Shown: in pieces, positions 1 to 7,167 of the stretch
Numbering within the stretch: the stretch's first letter is position 1
Layout of the letters: each line of letters starts with the position of its first letter
Assembly (NCBI GenBank): GCA_900757025.1
Contig: CAAEMG010000055.1
Span: 1 to 23,192 of the forward strand
Length of the DNA: 23,192 bases
Source: Clostridia bacterium
GTDB taxonomy: Bacteria > Bacillota > Clostridia > Lachnospirales > Anaerotignaceae
Direction of reading: 5' to 3'
Notes under the pieces: generated by a model
What the model was told of the DNA's origin: nothing
Database searches by the model: none
The model's input: only the letters and a program-made list of their open reading frames with translations
Translations under genes and position numbers: made by a program

Positions 1-275
1 AAAGAAATAGACTTTAAACACTGTGATAAGAAATAGTAGGCTTTATGAAAATTACAGAGAACTGTCGGTTGGTGCAAGACAGAAATTGGATTTTAGCTGA
101 ACTCGTCTTGGAGTGGACATTCTGAATTTAGTAGGGATGTACGGGGGCTGCCGTTAAAAATGACAGGATATAAGCCATAAGGCTGTATTCGGAGAGAGTG
201 TTTTATAACAAATCAGAGTGGTACCGCGGAAGATATGCCTTTCGTCTCTTAAAAAAGAGATGAAAGGCTTTTTTT
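1..275 (+). promoter_or_regulatory. T-box leader, predicted leucine (CUC) specifier
   Basis: This is a tRNA-sensing transcription-attenuation leader. The conserved T-box AGAGTGGTACCGCGG lies at 215-229, and its UGGU bulge (219-222) would pair with the 3' ACCA of uncharged tRNA carrying discriminator A, as tRNA-Leu does. Stem I shows the AGTA (5' side, about 35-38) and GAA (99-101) strands of the specifier-loop E motif. The triplet after GAA is CTC at 102-104, a leucine codon. AGAG at 215-218 can pair with CTCT at 246-249 in the antiterminator, which excludes the terminator stem. The promoter is probably just upstream of the window. The T-box identity is seen directly; the leucine call rests on the motif register. 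Confidence 0.93.
237..275 (+). terminator. Rho-independent terminator of the T-box switch
   Basis: A 14-bp stem pairs 237-250 with 255-268 (one G-U), with an AAAA loop and a T7 run at 269-275. Its left arm overlaps bases needed for the antiterminator, so it should form when charged tRNA prevails and form less when uncharged tRNA-Leu is bound. Confidence 0.93.
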
Positions 276-404
276 ATTGGTATCGCTTAAAGTTTGCTTT
301 TCCGGAAGGGCAAATGGTAAAAAAGCCGAGTGTATGCGCAGACACAAAGCATAAGAGGGTATTATTTTTTATATTATTATTAAGAAAGGCAAGAGGTTAT
401 TATT

Positions 405-1616
405 ATGGAAAAGAAAACATCTAAAGCAACTGTATCAATGGGTGTTATATTCTCAGTTGCATTTGTATTATTCAGCTCACACGCAGGCGGCGGCTTTGCA
501 TCAGGCAATCAGGCATTTCAGAACTATGTAATTTCAGGTGCTTGGGGTCCTTTATCGGCAATATTTGCAATGCTCCTTTTCACACTTACAGTAAAAGAAG
601 CAATGATAATGTATAACACAAGAAAACTTGGAAGCTACAAAGAACTTTTTGAAACACTTTATCATCCTTTTGATAAAATAGAAATATTGTTTGAAATATT
701 CTTCTATATCATGGTTCTTATGGCAGTTGGCGCAGCCATTGCAACAGCAGCTTCAACACTTCAGGCAACATTCGGAATTGATTATCATTTGGCAATAGTT
801 ATTGTAGGTGCGGTAATACTTGTTCTTACAATATTCGGTGCCGGCCTTGTAAGAAAAGCATCAACAGTAATGGGCCTTGTAATTCTTGTATGTGCAATAT
901 CAATTTTCTGTGTAGGCATTTTCTACAACTCACCTACAGTAGAAACAGCAAAGCTTTCAGAAGTTCTTACAAACTTTGATATATCACTTTTACCAAACGC
1001 TATTTTAAGATCATTTACATATGCAGGCTTCCAGCTTGTTGTTACACCAACTATGATAGTTTGCGGTATGCCTCTTTTAACAAAGAAGTCATGCGAAAAA
1101 TCAATGTGGATTTCATTTGCATTAAACGCAGCAGCTCTTACACTTTCTGTTATAATGCTTATGAAATGGCAGCCGGTATTTACATCAGTTGAAAACGGCA
1201 CAACAATACCTACACTTACGAGCATCAATGCAATGGGAATTACAAGCCTTAACATTATTTATTCAATAGCTCTTCTTATGTGCCTTGTTTCAACAGGCGT
1301 TACAACAGTATTCGGTTTCGTTGGACGTTTTGAAAAATTAAAAGCACTTCAGGGCATTAAGAACCAGTCAGTTCGTTCGGCAATAGTTTCAGCTTTCATT
1401 ATGATTATTTCAATGTCAGTTGCTCTTTTAGGACTTTCAAACATAATCAAATATGGCTACGGCTACTGCGGATACCTTGCAATAGCAATTATAGTTGTTC
1501 CTTTCCTTACAGTAGGTCACTATAAAAACAAAAAATATATTGAGGAACATCCTGAATGTGAAATGGCTGAAACTGATGAAGAAAAAGTATCAGCTGAAGC
1601 AGAGGTTTCTATCTGA
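405..1616 (+). CDS. YkvI-family membrane transporter, probably for leucine or another branched-chain amino acid
   Basis: A 403-residue integral membrane protein with about ten hydrophobic segments and no signal peptide. Near the N-terminus a glycine-rich break in the first helix (HAGGGFASG, residues 26-34) resembles the GAGFATG-type motif of the Bacillus YkvI family (COG3949), whose members look like APC-superfamily transporters. The C-terminal tail (about residues 375-403) is hydrophilic and acidic. The gene is preceded by a T-box leader and followed by its own terminator, so it is a single-gene unit independent of the ribosomal operon. Substrate is not known for the family; leucine is inferred from the CTC specifier. 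The ribosome binding site (AAGAGG) is modest. Confidence 0.8.
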   Translation: MEKKTSKATVSMGVIFSVAFVLFSSHAGGGFASGNQAFQNYVISGAWGPLSAIFAMLLFTLTVKEAMIMYNTRKLGSYKELFETLYHPFDKIEILFEIFFYIMVLMAVGAAIATAASTLQATFGIDYHLAIVIVGAVILVLTIFGAGLVRKASTVMGLVILVCAISIFCVGIFYNSPTVETAKLSEVLTNFDISLLPNAILRSFTYAGFQLVVTPTMIVCGMPLLTKKSCEKSMWISFALNAAALTLSVIMLMKWQPVFTSVENGTTIPTLTSINAMGITSLNIIYSIALLMCLVSTGVTTVFGFVGRFEKLKALQGIKNQSVRSAIVSAFIMIISMSVALLGLSNIIKYGYGYCGYLAIAIIVVPFLTVGHYKNKKYIEEHPECEMAETDEEKVSAEAEVSI

Positions 1617-1643
1617 TATATATAATAAGGAAGAAACTCATAC

Positions 1644-1680
1644 AAAGCAGTACGGATTTTATCTGTACTGCTTTATTTTA
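1644..1680 (+). terminator. Terminator after the YkvI-family gene
   Basis: A 14-bp inverted repeat pairs 1644-1657 with 1661-1674 (one G-U) around a 3-nt loop, followed by an imperfect T-rich tract (ATTTTA). It starts 28 nt after the stop codon and separates this gene from the ribosomal promoter. Confidence 0.85.
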
Positions 1681-1880
1681 TATACAGCAAAATGCAGAAT
1701 TTTAAAATTAAAATATGCCGAAAAGGTGCATGAATAAAAGATGGGGCGGATGTATAAAAGAAGGCTTAAAACGGCTTAAAAGCATTAAAAAACAGTGTTT
1801 TATGTGCTATATGTATAGTTTGTGTGCAAAATAATTGTAAATTTTAGTTAAAATTTTATGATTTTTTGAATAAAAAGTTC
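1681..1880. other. AT-rich non-coding spacer upstream of the ribosomal promoter
   Basis: No credible gene is seen. It contains two tandem GGCTTAAAA units at 1763-1771 and 1773-1781, and an AT palindrome (AAATTTTA at 1839-1846, TAAAATTT at 1849-1856). The 20 bp just before the -35 box are almost all A/T, which would suit an UP element for RNA polymerase alpha. That role is inferred. Confidence 0.5.
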
Positions 1881-1909
1881 TTGCCAAAATGATGATGATA
1901 GTGTATAAT
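1881..1909 (+). promoter_or_regulatory. Sigma-A promoter of the S10 operon
   Basis: TTGCCA at 1881-1886 and a perfect TATAAT at 1904-1909 are separated by 17 bp. Transcription should start near 1916, giving a 5' leader of about 240 nt before rpsJ. It is the best promoter upstream of the ribosomal cluster. Confidence 0.9.
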
Positions 1910-1915
1910 TCTTAG

Positions 1916-2155
1916 TGTTGTGACATAGAGCGATGAAGCGGAGGTTGCCAAGCCTTGTATAAGACAAGGGTTTTCCGTGGAGCGATGTCCAGTTCAAGAA
2001 ACCGGGCGACAAGGTCACTGTACTGAATATGTTGGGTTAAAGTCAAAATAAAATTGGCTTTGTGTGTCTGTGAGAGTTGCGACACACCCGGATAAGTGTG
2101 CAGTCACCACTTGTCGTGCTGAAGTTAAAAGTACGAAAAGGAGGGGACTTTTTTT
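1916..2155 (+). promoter_or_regulatory. Structured 5' leader of the rpsJ (S10) operon
   Basis: About 240 non-coding nt with several nested helices: GACAT 1922-1926 with ATGTC 1985-1989, CGGA 1939-1942 with TCCG 1974-1977, CCTTGT 1953-1958 with ACAAGG 1964-1969, GTGTGTC 2062-2068 with GACACAC 2081-2087, and ATAAGTG 2092-2098 with CACTTGT 2108-2114. GAGCGATG occurs twice (1928-1935, 1980-1987). S10 operons in other bacteria are autoregulated by L4 through a leader RNA, so a ribosomal-protein-responsive leader is the likely role. The actual ligand is not shown by the sequence. Confidence 0.72.
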
Positions 2156-2467
2156 ATGGCTAACCAGAAACTTAGAATCAGTCTTAAAGCTTACGATCAC
2201 AAATTAATTGATCAGTCAGCAGCGCAGATTATTGAAACTGCAAAGAAAACAGGAGCTCAGATAAGCGGACCTATTCCACTTCCAACAAAGAAGGAAGTAG
2301 TAACAATCCTTAGAGCTGTTCACAAGTACAAAGATTCAAGAGAACAGTTCGAAATGAGAACTCACAAAAGACTGATTGATATCATTATGCCAACAGCTAA
2401 GACAGCTGATGCAATCAGCAGACTTGACTTACCAGCTGGTGTAGATATCACAGTAAAGATTATGTAA
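2156..2467 (+). CDS. rpsJ: 30S ribosomal protein uS10
   Basis: A 103-residue protein, normal length for bacterial S10, which sits in the 30S head and doubles as NusE in transcription antitermination complexes. It begins MANQKLRISLKAYDH and carries the conserved GPIPLPT loop (about residues 38-44) and the THKRLIDI segment (about 68-75). It is the first gene after the promoter and leader, with the strong ribosome binding site AGGAGGGG. A 147-nt spacer separates it from rplC, unusually long within this cluster. Confidence 0.98.
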   Translation: MANQKLRISLKAYDHKLIDQSAAQIIETAKKTGAQISGPIPLPTKKEVVTILRAVHKYKDSREQFEMRTHKRLIDIIMPTAKTADAISRLDLPAGVDITVKIM

Positions 2468-2614
2468 TTTTTCCAATCAAATGGTTTATATATAAGGGAA
2501 ACGTATACGAAACTTATTATAAACTAGTATGATTACCCTTTGAGGAGAGGCATGAACAGAGCCGCTATTATCCCTTTGGGCAATCCGCTGTAGAAAATCA
2601 GGAGGTGCGAAAAG
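2468..2614 (+). other. Long intercistronic spacer between rpsJ and rplC
   Basis: 147 nt without a gene or terminator inside an otherwise tight cluster. Weak dyads are visible: AAGGG at 2494-2498 with CCCTT at 2536-2540, and a small CCC-TTT-GGG hairpin near 2572-2580. It ends in AGGAGGTG, the ribosome binding site of rplC. A regulatory or RNA-processing role is possible but unproven. Confidence 0.4.
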
Positions 2615-3244
2615 ATGAAAAAGGCTATTATAGCTAAGAAAATCGGTATGACACAGGTTTTCGGTGAAACAGGCAATCTTGTTCCTGTAACTGTTCTTGA
2701 AGCCGGCCCATGTGTTGTAGTACAGAAGAAAACAGTTGAAAACGACGGTTATTCAGCAATCCAGGTAGGTTTCGGTACTAAGAAAGAAAACAAAGTAAAC
2801 AAACCTGAAGCAGGACACTTTGCAAAAGCAGGCGTAGCTGCTACAAAAGTTTTAAAAGAATTCAGACTTGAAGATGCAGAAAGCTTCGAAATTGGTTCAG
2901 AAATCAAAGCTGATGTATTTGCAGCAGGAGATAAAGTTGACGTTAGCGGTGTTTCAAAAGGAAAAGGCTATGCAGGCGTTATTAAGAGACACGGATACCA
3001 GAGAGGACCTGAAACACACGGTTCTAAGAGCCACAGAGTAACAGGTTCAATGAGTTCTGCAACTACTCCAGGTAGAGTTAAAAAAGGCAAGAAAATGGCC
3101 GGACAGATGGGCGCTGAAAACGTTACAATACAGAACCTTGAAATCGTTAGCGCAGATGCAGAAAAGAACATTATCCTTATTAAAGGTGCAGTTCCAGGAC
3201 CTAAGGGTTCAGTATTAGTATTAAAGGACAGCGTAAAGGCTTAA
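2615..3244 (+). CDS. rplC: 50S ribosomal protein uL3
   Basis: 209 residues, typical bacterial L3, an early-assembling protein whose long loop reaches the peptidyl transferase centre. The start MKKAIIAKKIGMTQVF is the canonical N-terminus. The loop rich in Gly, Lys and Ser, including HGSKSHR and the TPGRVKKGKKMAGQMG stretch (about residues 134-168), is conserved. The ATG follows AGGAGGTG at good spacing. rplD starts 29 nt later. Confidence 0.98.
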   Translation: MKKAIIAKKIGMTQVFGETGNLVPVTVLEAGPCVVVQKKTVENDGYSAIQVGFGTKKENKVNKPEAGHFAKAGVAATKVLKEFRLEDAESFEIGSEIKADVFAAGDKVDVSGVSKGKGYAGVIKRHGYQRGPETHGSKSHRVTGSMSSATTPGRVKKGKKMAGQMGAENVTIQNLEIVSADAEKNIILIKGAVPGPKGSVLVLKDSVKA

Positions 3245-3273
3245 TTAAACTTTACGAAAGGAGGATTTGAAAC

Positions 3274-3894
3274 ATGGCAGATGTTAAAGTATACAACATG
3301 AGCGGCGCTGAGGTTGGTACAATGAGCCTCAACGACGATATTTTCGGTATAGATGTAAACGAACACGCTATGCACTTAGCAGTTGTTCAGTACCTCGCAA
3401 ACCAGAGACAGGGCACACAGAGTGCAAAAACTCGTGCTGAGGTAAGAGGCGGCGGAAGAAAGCCTTGGAGACAGAAAGGTACAGGCCGTGCAAGACAGGG
3501 TTCAATCCGTTCACCACAGTGGACAGGCGGTGGCGTAGTATTTGCTCCAAAGCCAAGAGATTACTCATTCAAACTTAACAAGAAGTTCAAGAGAGTTGCT
3601 CTTAAATCTGCTCTTACAACAAAGGCAGTTGAAAACAAGATCATCGTTCTTGATGAACTTACACTTGAAGCAGTTAAGACAAAGGAAATGGCAAAAGTTC
3701 TTACAAATATCAATGCAGGCAAAGCTCTCATTGTTATGGACGGTTCAAACAAGAACGTAATGCTTTCAGCAAGAAACATTCCTGAAGTTAAGACAGCAGC
3801 TGTAAACACAATTAATGTTTACGACTTATTAAAATACAACACTTTAGTAGTTACTAAAGAAGCAGTAGCAAAAATTGAGGAGGTGTACGCATAA
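3274..3894 (+). CDS. rplD: 50S ribosomal protein uL4
   Basis: 206 residues, normal length. L4 binds 23S rRNA domain I and its basic loop lines the exit tunnel. That loop is seen at about residues 52-98, with GGGRKPWRQKGTGRARQGS as the diagnostic motif. In several bacteria L4 represses its own S10 operon, making it the leading candidate ligand for the rpsJ leader here. Its stop codon shares one base with the rplW start, implying translational coupling. Confidence 0.98.
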   Translation: MADVKVYNMSGAEVGTMSLNDDIFGIDVNEHAMHLAVVQYLANQRQGTQSAKTRAEVRGGGRKPWRQKGTGRARQGSIRSPQWTGGGVVFAPKPRDYSFKLNKKFKRVALKSALTTKAVENKIIVLDELTLEAVKTKEMAKVLTNINAGKALIVMDGSNKNVMLSARNIPEVKTAAVNTINVYDLLKYNTLVVTKEAVAKIEEVYA

Positions 3895-4193
3895 TGGCAG
3901 ATTTAAAGTATTATGACGTTATACTTAAACCCGTTATTACAGAAGCCAGCATGGCAGTTCTTGAAAACAAGAAATATACATTCCTTGTACACCCTGAAGC
4001 AACTAAGGTTCAGATTAAGGACGCTGTAGAAAAAATGTTCGAAGGTGTTAAGGTTGCATCCGTAAACACAATGAACTATGACGGCAAGCCTAAAAGAAGA
4101 GGCATGATCTGGGGTAAAACAACAGCTAAGAAGAAAGCTATTGTTAAGCTTACAGCAGACAGCAAAGACATCGAAATTTTCCAGGGCATGTAA
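3894..4193 (+). CDS. rplW: 50S ribosomal protein uL23
   Basis: 99 residues, expected size. L23 lies at the polypeptide exit and forms the docking site for trigger factor and signal recognition particle. The protein begins MADLKYYDVILKPVITE, with the conserved PVITEAS helix start, and has the YDGKPKRRGM loop at about residues 63-72 that contacts 23S rRNA. It overlaps the rplD stop by one nucleotide and has GAGGAGGTG upstream. Confidence 0.98.
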   Translation: MADLKYYDVILKPVITEASMAVLENKKYTFLVHPEATKVQIKDAVEKMFEGVKVASVNTMNYDGKPKRRGMIWGKTTAKKKAIVKLTADSKDIEIFQGM

Positions 4194-4217
4194 TTTTCAA
4201 GCCCTACCAATAGATAC

Positions 4218-4231
4218 ACACGGAAACGTGT
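4218..4231 (+). other. GNRA tetraloop hairpin between rplW and rplB
   Basis: ACACG, GAAA loop, CGTGT: a perfect 5-bp stem capped by a GNRA tetraloop in the 75-nt spacer. There is no T-tract, so it is not a terminator. It may stabilise or bind mRNA; function unknown. Confidence 0.45.
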
Positions 4232-4268
4232 AGAGAATTGATACGAATATTTGAGAGGAGTGGAAATA

Positions 4269-5096
4269 ATGGGCATTAAGAGATATAAGCCTTATACACC
4301 TTCAAGAAGACACATGAGTGTTTCAACATTTGAAGAAATTACAAAATCAACTCCTGAGAAAAGCCTTGTTGTTCACCTTAAGAAAACAGCAGGAAGAAAT
4401 AATCAGGGTAAACTTACAGTTCGTCACATGGGCGGCGGCTCTAAAGTTAAATACAGAATTATAGATTTCAAGAGAAATAAAGACAACATCCCTGCAACAG
4501 TAAAGGCTATCGAGTACGATCCTAACAGAACAGCAAACATTGCTCTTATTGTTTATGCAGACGGTACAAAGAGCTACATCCTTGCTCCTAACGGATTAAA
4601 GGTTGGCGACACAGTTATGAACGGTGCAGAAGCAGAAGTTCGTGTTGGTAACGCTCTTCCAATGAAGCTTATTCCTATCGGTGCAAACATTCACAACATC
4701 GAAATGAAGCCAGGCAAAGGCGCTCAGCTTGTTCGTGCAGCTGGTAACGTTGCTCAGCTTATGGCTAAGGAAGGCAAATATGCAACAGTTAAACTTCCTT
4801 CAGGCGAAATGAGACTTCTTCCTATCGACTGCAGAGCTACAATCGGTCAGGTTGGTAACCTTGATCACGAGCTTGTTAAAATCGGTAAAGCAGGTAGAAA
4901 ACGTCACATGGGTATCAGACCTACAGTAAGAGGTTCTGTAATGAACCCTAACGACCATCCACACGGTGGTGGTGAAGGTAGAGCACCAATCGGTCGTCCA
5001 TCACCTATGACACCTTGGGGCAAACCAGCACTTGGCTATAAGACAAGAAAGAAACATAAAGCTTCTAACAAATTTATCATTCGTGGTAGAGACTAA
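4269..5096 (+). CDS. rplB: 50S ribosomal protein uL2
   Basis: 275 residues, the normal length, using the ATG at 4269, which follows GAGAGGAG with suitable spacing. An upstream in-frame ATG at 4251 lies before that site and would add six unconserved residues. L2 is needed for subunit association and peptidyl transferase activity. The conserved C-terminal NPNDHPHGGGEG (about residues 226-237) includes the histidine near the peptidyl transferase centre. rpsS follows after 41 nt. Confidence 0.98.
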   Translation: MGIKRYKPYTPSRRHMSVSTFEEITKSTPEKSLVVHLKKTAGRNNQGKLTVRHMGGGSKVKYRIIDFKRNKDNIPATVKAIEYDPNRTANIALIVYADGTKSYILAPNGLKVGDTVMNGAEAEVRVGNALPMKLIPIGANIHNIEMKPGKGAQLVRAAGNVAQLMAKEGKYATVKLPSGEMRLLPIDCRATIGQVGNLDHELVKIGKAGRKRHMGIRPTVRGSVMNPNDHPHGGGEGRAPIGRPSPMTPWGKPALGYKTRKKHKASNKFIIRGRD

Positions 5097-5137
5097 TTTA
5101 GCAGCTTAGCATCGGAGAAATTAAGGAGGATTTAAAT

Positions 5138-5422
5138 ATGAGCAGATCACTCAAAAAGGGACCTTTCGCTGATGACCATCTTCTTAAAAAGATTGACGCC
5201 CTCAACGCTGAAGGCAAGAAGGAAGTTGTTAAAACATGGTCACGCCGTTCCACAATTTATCCTGACATGATTGGTCATACAATAGCAGTTCACAACGGTA
5301 AAACACATGTGCCTGTATATGTTACAGAAGACATGGTTGGCCACAAACTTGGTGAATTCGCTTTAACAAGAACATACAGAGGTCACGGTAAGGACGCTGA
5401 AAAGAAATCAAAAGTTAAATAA
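5138..5422 (+). CDS. rpsS: 30S ribosomal protein uS19
   Basis: 94 residues, typical S19, located in the 30S head with S13 near the A site. The N-terminus MSRSLKKGPFADDHLL and the motif WSRRSTIYPDMIGHT (about residues 34-48) are diagnostic. The C-terminal tail is lysine-rich. It follows AAGGAGG, with rplV 28 nt downstream. Confidence 0.98.
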   Translation: MSRSLKKGPFADDHLLKKIDALNAEGKKEVVKTWSRRSTIYPDMIGHTIAVHNGKTHVPVYVTEDMVGHKLGEFALTRTYRGHGKDAEKKSKVK

Positions 5423-5450
5423 TTAGTTTCGGAAGGAGGTTTTGGTTGTC

Positions 5451-5840
5451 ATGGCAAAAGGACATAGAAGCCAAATCAAAAAAGAAAGAAATCTCGCAAC
5501 AAAAGATAAAAGACCACAGGCAACTGCAAAAAATGTTGGTATTCCTGCTTCTAAAGCTAAGATCGTTTTAGATCAGATTAAAGGCAAGGACGTAACAACA
5601 GCAGCGGCTATGCTTAGATATAACCCAAGACTTGCGGCTACTATCTGCGGAAAAGTTTTAAAATCAGCAGTAGCAAATGCAGAAAACAATTTAGGTATGG
5701 ATGTCAGCAAATTATATGTTGAAGAAGTTCAGGCTGGTCAGGCTCCTGTAATGAAGAGAATTCATCCAAGATCACAGGGCAGAGCATACAGAATTCTTAA
5801 GAAAACATGTCATATATCCATAATCCTTAATGAGAGATAA
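5451..5840 (+). CDS. rplV: 50S ribosomal protein uL22, N-terminally extended form
   Basis: 129 residues from the ATG at 5451, 11 nt after AAGGAGG. A TTG at 5442 would extend it by three residues but lies only two bases from that site. L22 contacts all 23S domains and its beta-hairpin lines the exit tunnel; the hairpin region MKRIHPRSQGRAYRI sits near the C-terminus. The typical core is about 110 residues. Here a basic stretch of about 20 residues (MAKGHRSQIKKERN and following) precedes it, a variant I associate with some Clostridia. Confidence 0.95.
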   Translation: MAKGHRSQIKKERNLATKDKRPQATAKNVGIPASKAKIVLDQIKGKDVTTAAAMLRYNPRLAATICGKVLKSAVANAENNLGMDVSKLYVEEVQAGQAPVMKRIHPRSQGRAYRILKKTCHISIILNER

Positions 5841-5851
5841 GGAGGTTCGAA

Positions 5852-6511
5852 ATGGGACAGAAAGTTAATCCACATGGCTTAAGAGTTGGCATTATCAAAG
5901 ATTGGGATACAAAATGGTACGCTGAAAAGGATTTTGCTGATTACTTAGTTGAAGACGTTAAAATCAGAAAGTTTATTAAAAATAAATTATATGCTTCAGG
6001 CATTTCAAAAATATTAATCGAAAGAACAACAGATAAAATCAAAATTTCTGTTTACACAGCTAAGCCTGGTATCGTTATCGGAAGAAACGGTGCAGCTATC
6101 GAAGAACTTAGAAATGAAGTTCAGAAGATGACTAACCACAAGGTTAACATCAACATCGAAGAAATCAAGAGACCTGAGCTTGACAGCCAGCTTGTAGCTG
6201 AAAGCATTGCTCAGCAGCTTGAAAATCGTGTTACTTTCCGTCGTGCTATGAAACAGTCTATGGGAAGAACAATGAAGTTTGGTGCTCAGGGTATTAAAAC
6301 AAGCTGTAGCGGCCGTCTTGGCGGAGCTGATATGGCTCGTACAGAAACATACCATGAAGGTACAATACCTCTTCAGACACTTCGTGCAAACATTGACTAT
6401 GGTTTTGCTGAAGCAAACACAACATACGGCAAAGTTGGCGTAAAGGTATGGATTTACAAAGGAGAAGTTCTTCCTGTAAAGGCAGCGAAGAAGGAAGGAG
6501 GCGCTGAATAA
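5852..6511 (+). CDS. rpsC: 30S ribosomal protein uS3
   Basis: 219 residues, normal for S3, which forms part of the mRNA entry channel. It begins MGQKVNPHGLRVG, and the KH-domain GxxG loop is at residues 76-80 (IGRNG). The C-terminal domain contains the GRLGGADMARTE motif near residues 155-167. Its stop codon overlaps the rplP ATG by one base. It starts 11 nt after rplV with AAGGAGG. Confidence 0.98.
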   Translation: MGQKVNPHGLRVGIIKDWDTKWYAEKDFADYLVEDVKIRKFIKNKLYASGISKILIERTTDKIKISVYTAKPGIVIGRNGAAIEELRNEVQKMTNHKVNINIEEIKRPELDSQLVAESIAQQLENRVTFRRAMKQSMGRTMKFGAQGIKTSCSGRLGGADMARTETYHEGTIPLQTLRANIDYGFAEANTTYGKVGVKVWIYKGEVLPVKAAKKEGGAE

Positions 6512-6945
6512 TGTTAATGCCTAAAAGAGTAAAAAGACGTAAACAGTTCAGAGGCAGACTTAAAGGTAAAGCCCTCAGAGGAAATACAATTACACATGGC
6601 GATTTCGGTATTGTTGCTCTTGAACCAAGCTGGGTAACATCAAGACAGATTGAAGCAGCCCGTATCGCAATGACAAGATATATCAAACGTGGTGGTAAAG
6701 TTTGGATTAAAATTTTCCCAGATAAGCCAATCACAGCTAAACCAGCTGAAACTCGTATGGGTTCCGGTAAAGGTTCACCAGAATATTGGGTAGCAGTTGT
6801 TAAACCAGGCAGAGTAATGTTCGAAATCGGCGGCGTTGCAGAAGAAACAGCAAGAGAAGCTTTAAGACTTGCTATTCATAAGCTTCCGATTAAGTGCAAG
6901 ATCGCTTCTCGCGCAGAAATGGAAGGTGAAGCAAATGAAAACTAA
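6511..6945 (+). CDS. rplP: 50S ribosomal protein uL16
   Basis: 144 residues, expected length. L16 binds near the A-site tRNA elbow and organises the peptidyl transferase region. The start MLMPKRVKRRKQFRG is canonical, and RMGSGKGSPEYWVAVVKPGR near residues 81-100 is the conserved core. The gene overlaps the rpsC stop by one base and overlaps the start of rpmC by 11 bases, so all three are probably translationally coupled. Confidence 0.98.
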   Translation: MLMPKRVKRRKQFRGRLKGKALRGNTITHGDFGIVALEPSWVTSRQIEAARIAMTRYIKRGGKVWIKIFPDKPITAKPAETRMGSGKGSPEYWVAVVKPGRVMFEIGGVAEETAREALRLAIHKLPIKCKIASRAEMEGEANEN

Positions 6946-7144
6946 AGCGTACATTGAAACTTTAAAGAACAAGTCAGTTGATGAATTAAACAAAGACCTC
7001 GTTTCTGCGAAGAAAGAGTTATTCAACCTTAGATTCCAGAATGCTACCAACCAGTTAGACAATACTGCAAGAATCAACGAGGTTCGCAAGAACATTGCAA
7101 GAATTCAGACTATAATTACACAGAACAAAAATCAGGCTCAGTAA
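6935..7144 (+). CDS. rpmC: 50S ribosomal protein uL29
   Basis: 69 residues, typical L29: two long helices packed near the exit tunnel beside L23. The start chosen is the ATG at 6935 (MKTKAYIETLKNKS), which has GGAAGGTG at suitable spacing inside the end of rplP. The reading frame is open further upstream, but that part is only read-through of rplP. The conserved KELFNLRFQNATNQLDN segment spans about residues 28-44. Confidence 0.97.
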   Translation: MKTKAYIETLKNKSVDELNKDLVSAKKELFNLRFQNATNQLDNTARINEVRKNIARIQTIITQNKNQAQ

Positions 7145-7167
7145 TTGAATGAAAGGAGGCAATCCTT

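Noticed and set aside
218..424. A 68-codon open frame over the T-box and its terminator
   Set aside because: It overlaps the T-box core and terminator stem, has no ribosome binding site and no recognisable protein features.
923..1255. 110-codon open frame on the minus strand inside the YkvI-family gene
   Set aside because: Mirror frame of a clear membrane-protein gene, with no ribosome binding site or family resemblance.
1540..1737. A 65-codon + strand open frame running over the end of the YkvI-family gene and its terminator
   Set aside because: It starts inside the coding sequence, contains the terminator stem and resembles nothing.
2150..2155. T-run before the rpsJ ATG as a possible terminator or attenuator
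   Set aside because: The preceding hairpin is short and A/T only, with the ribosome binding site in its loop; intrinsic termination is not supported.
2015..2200. A minus-strand open frame of 61 codons opposite the rpsJ leader
   Set aside because: Lies entirely against a structured leader and the rpsJ start; no promoter or ribosome binding site seen.
5442..5450. TTG as the start codon of rplV
   Set aside because: It is only two bases from the AAGGAGG site. The ATG at 5451 has usable spacing and gives the familiar MAKGHRSQIK start.
6294..6734. 146-codon minus-strand open frame opposite rpsC and rplP
   Set aside because: Shadow of two certain ribosomal genes; codon pattern follows theirs.
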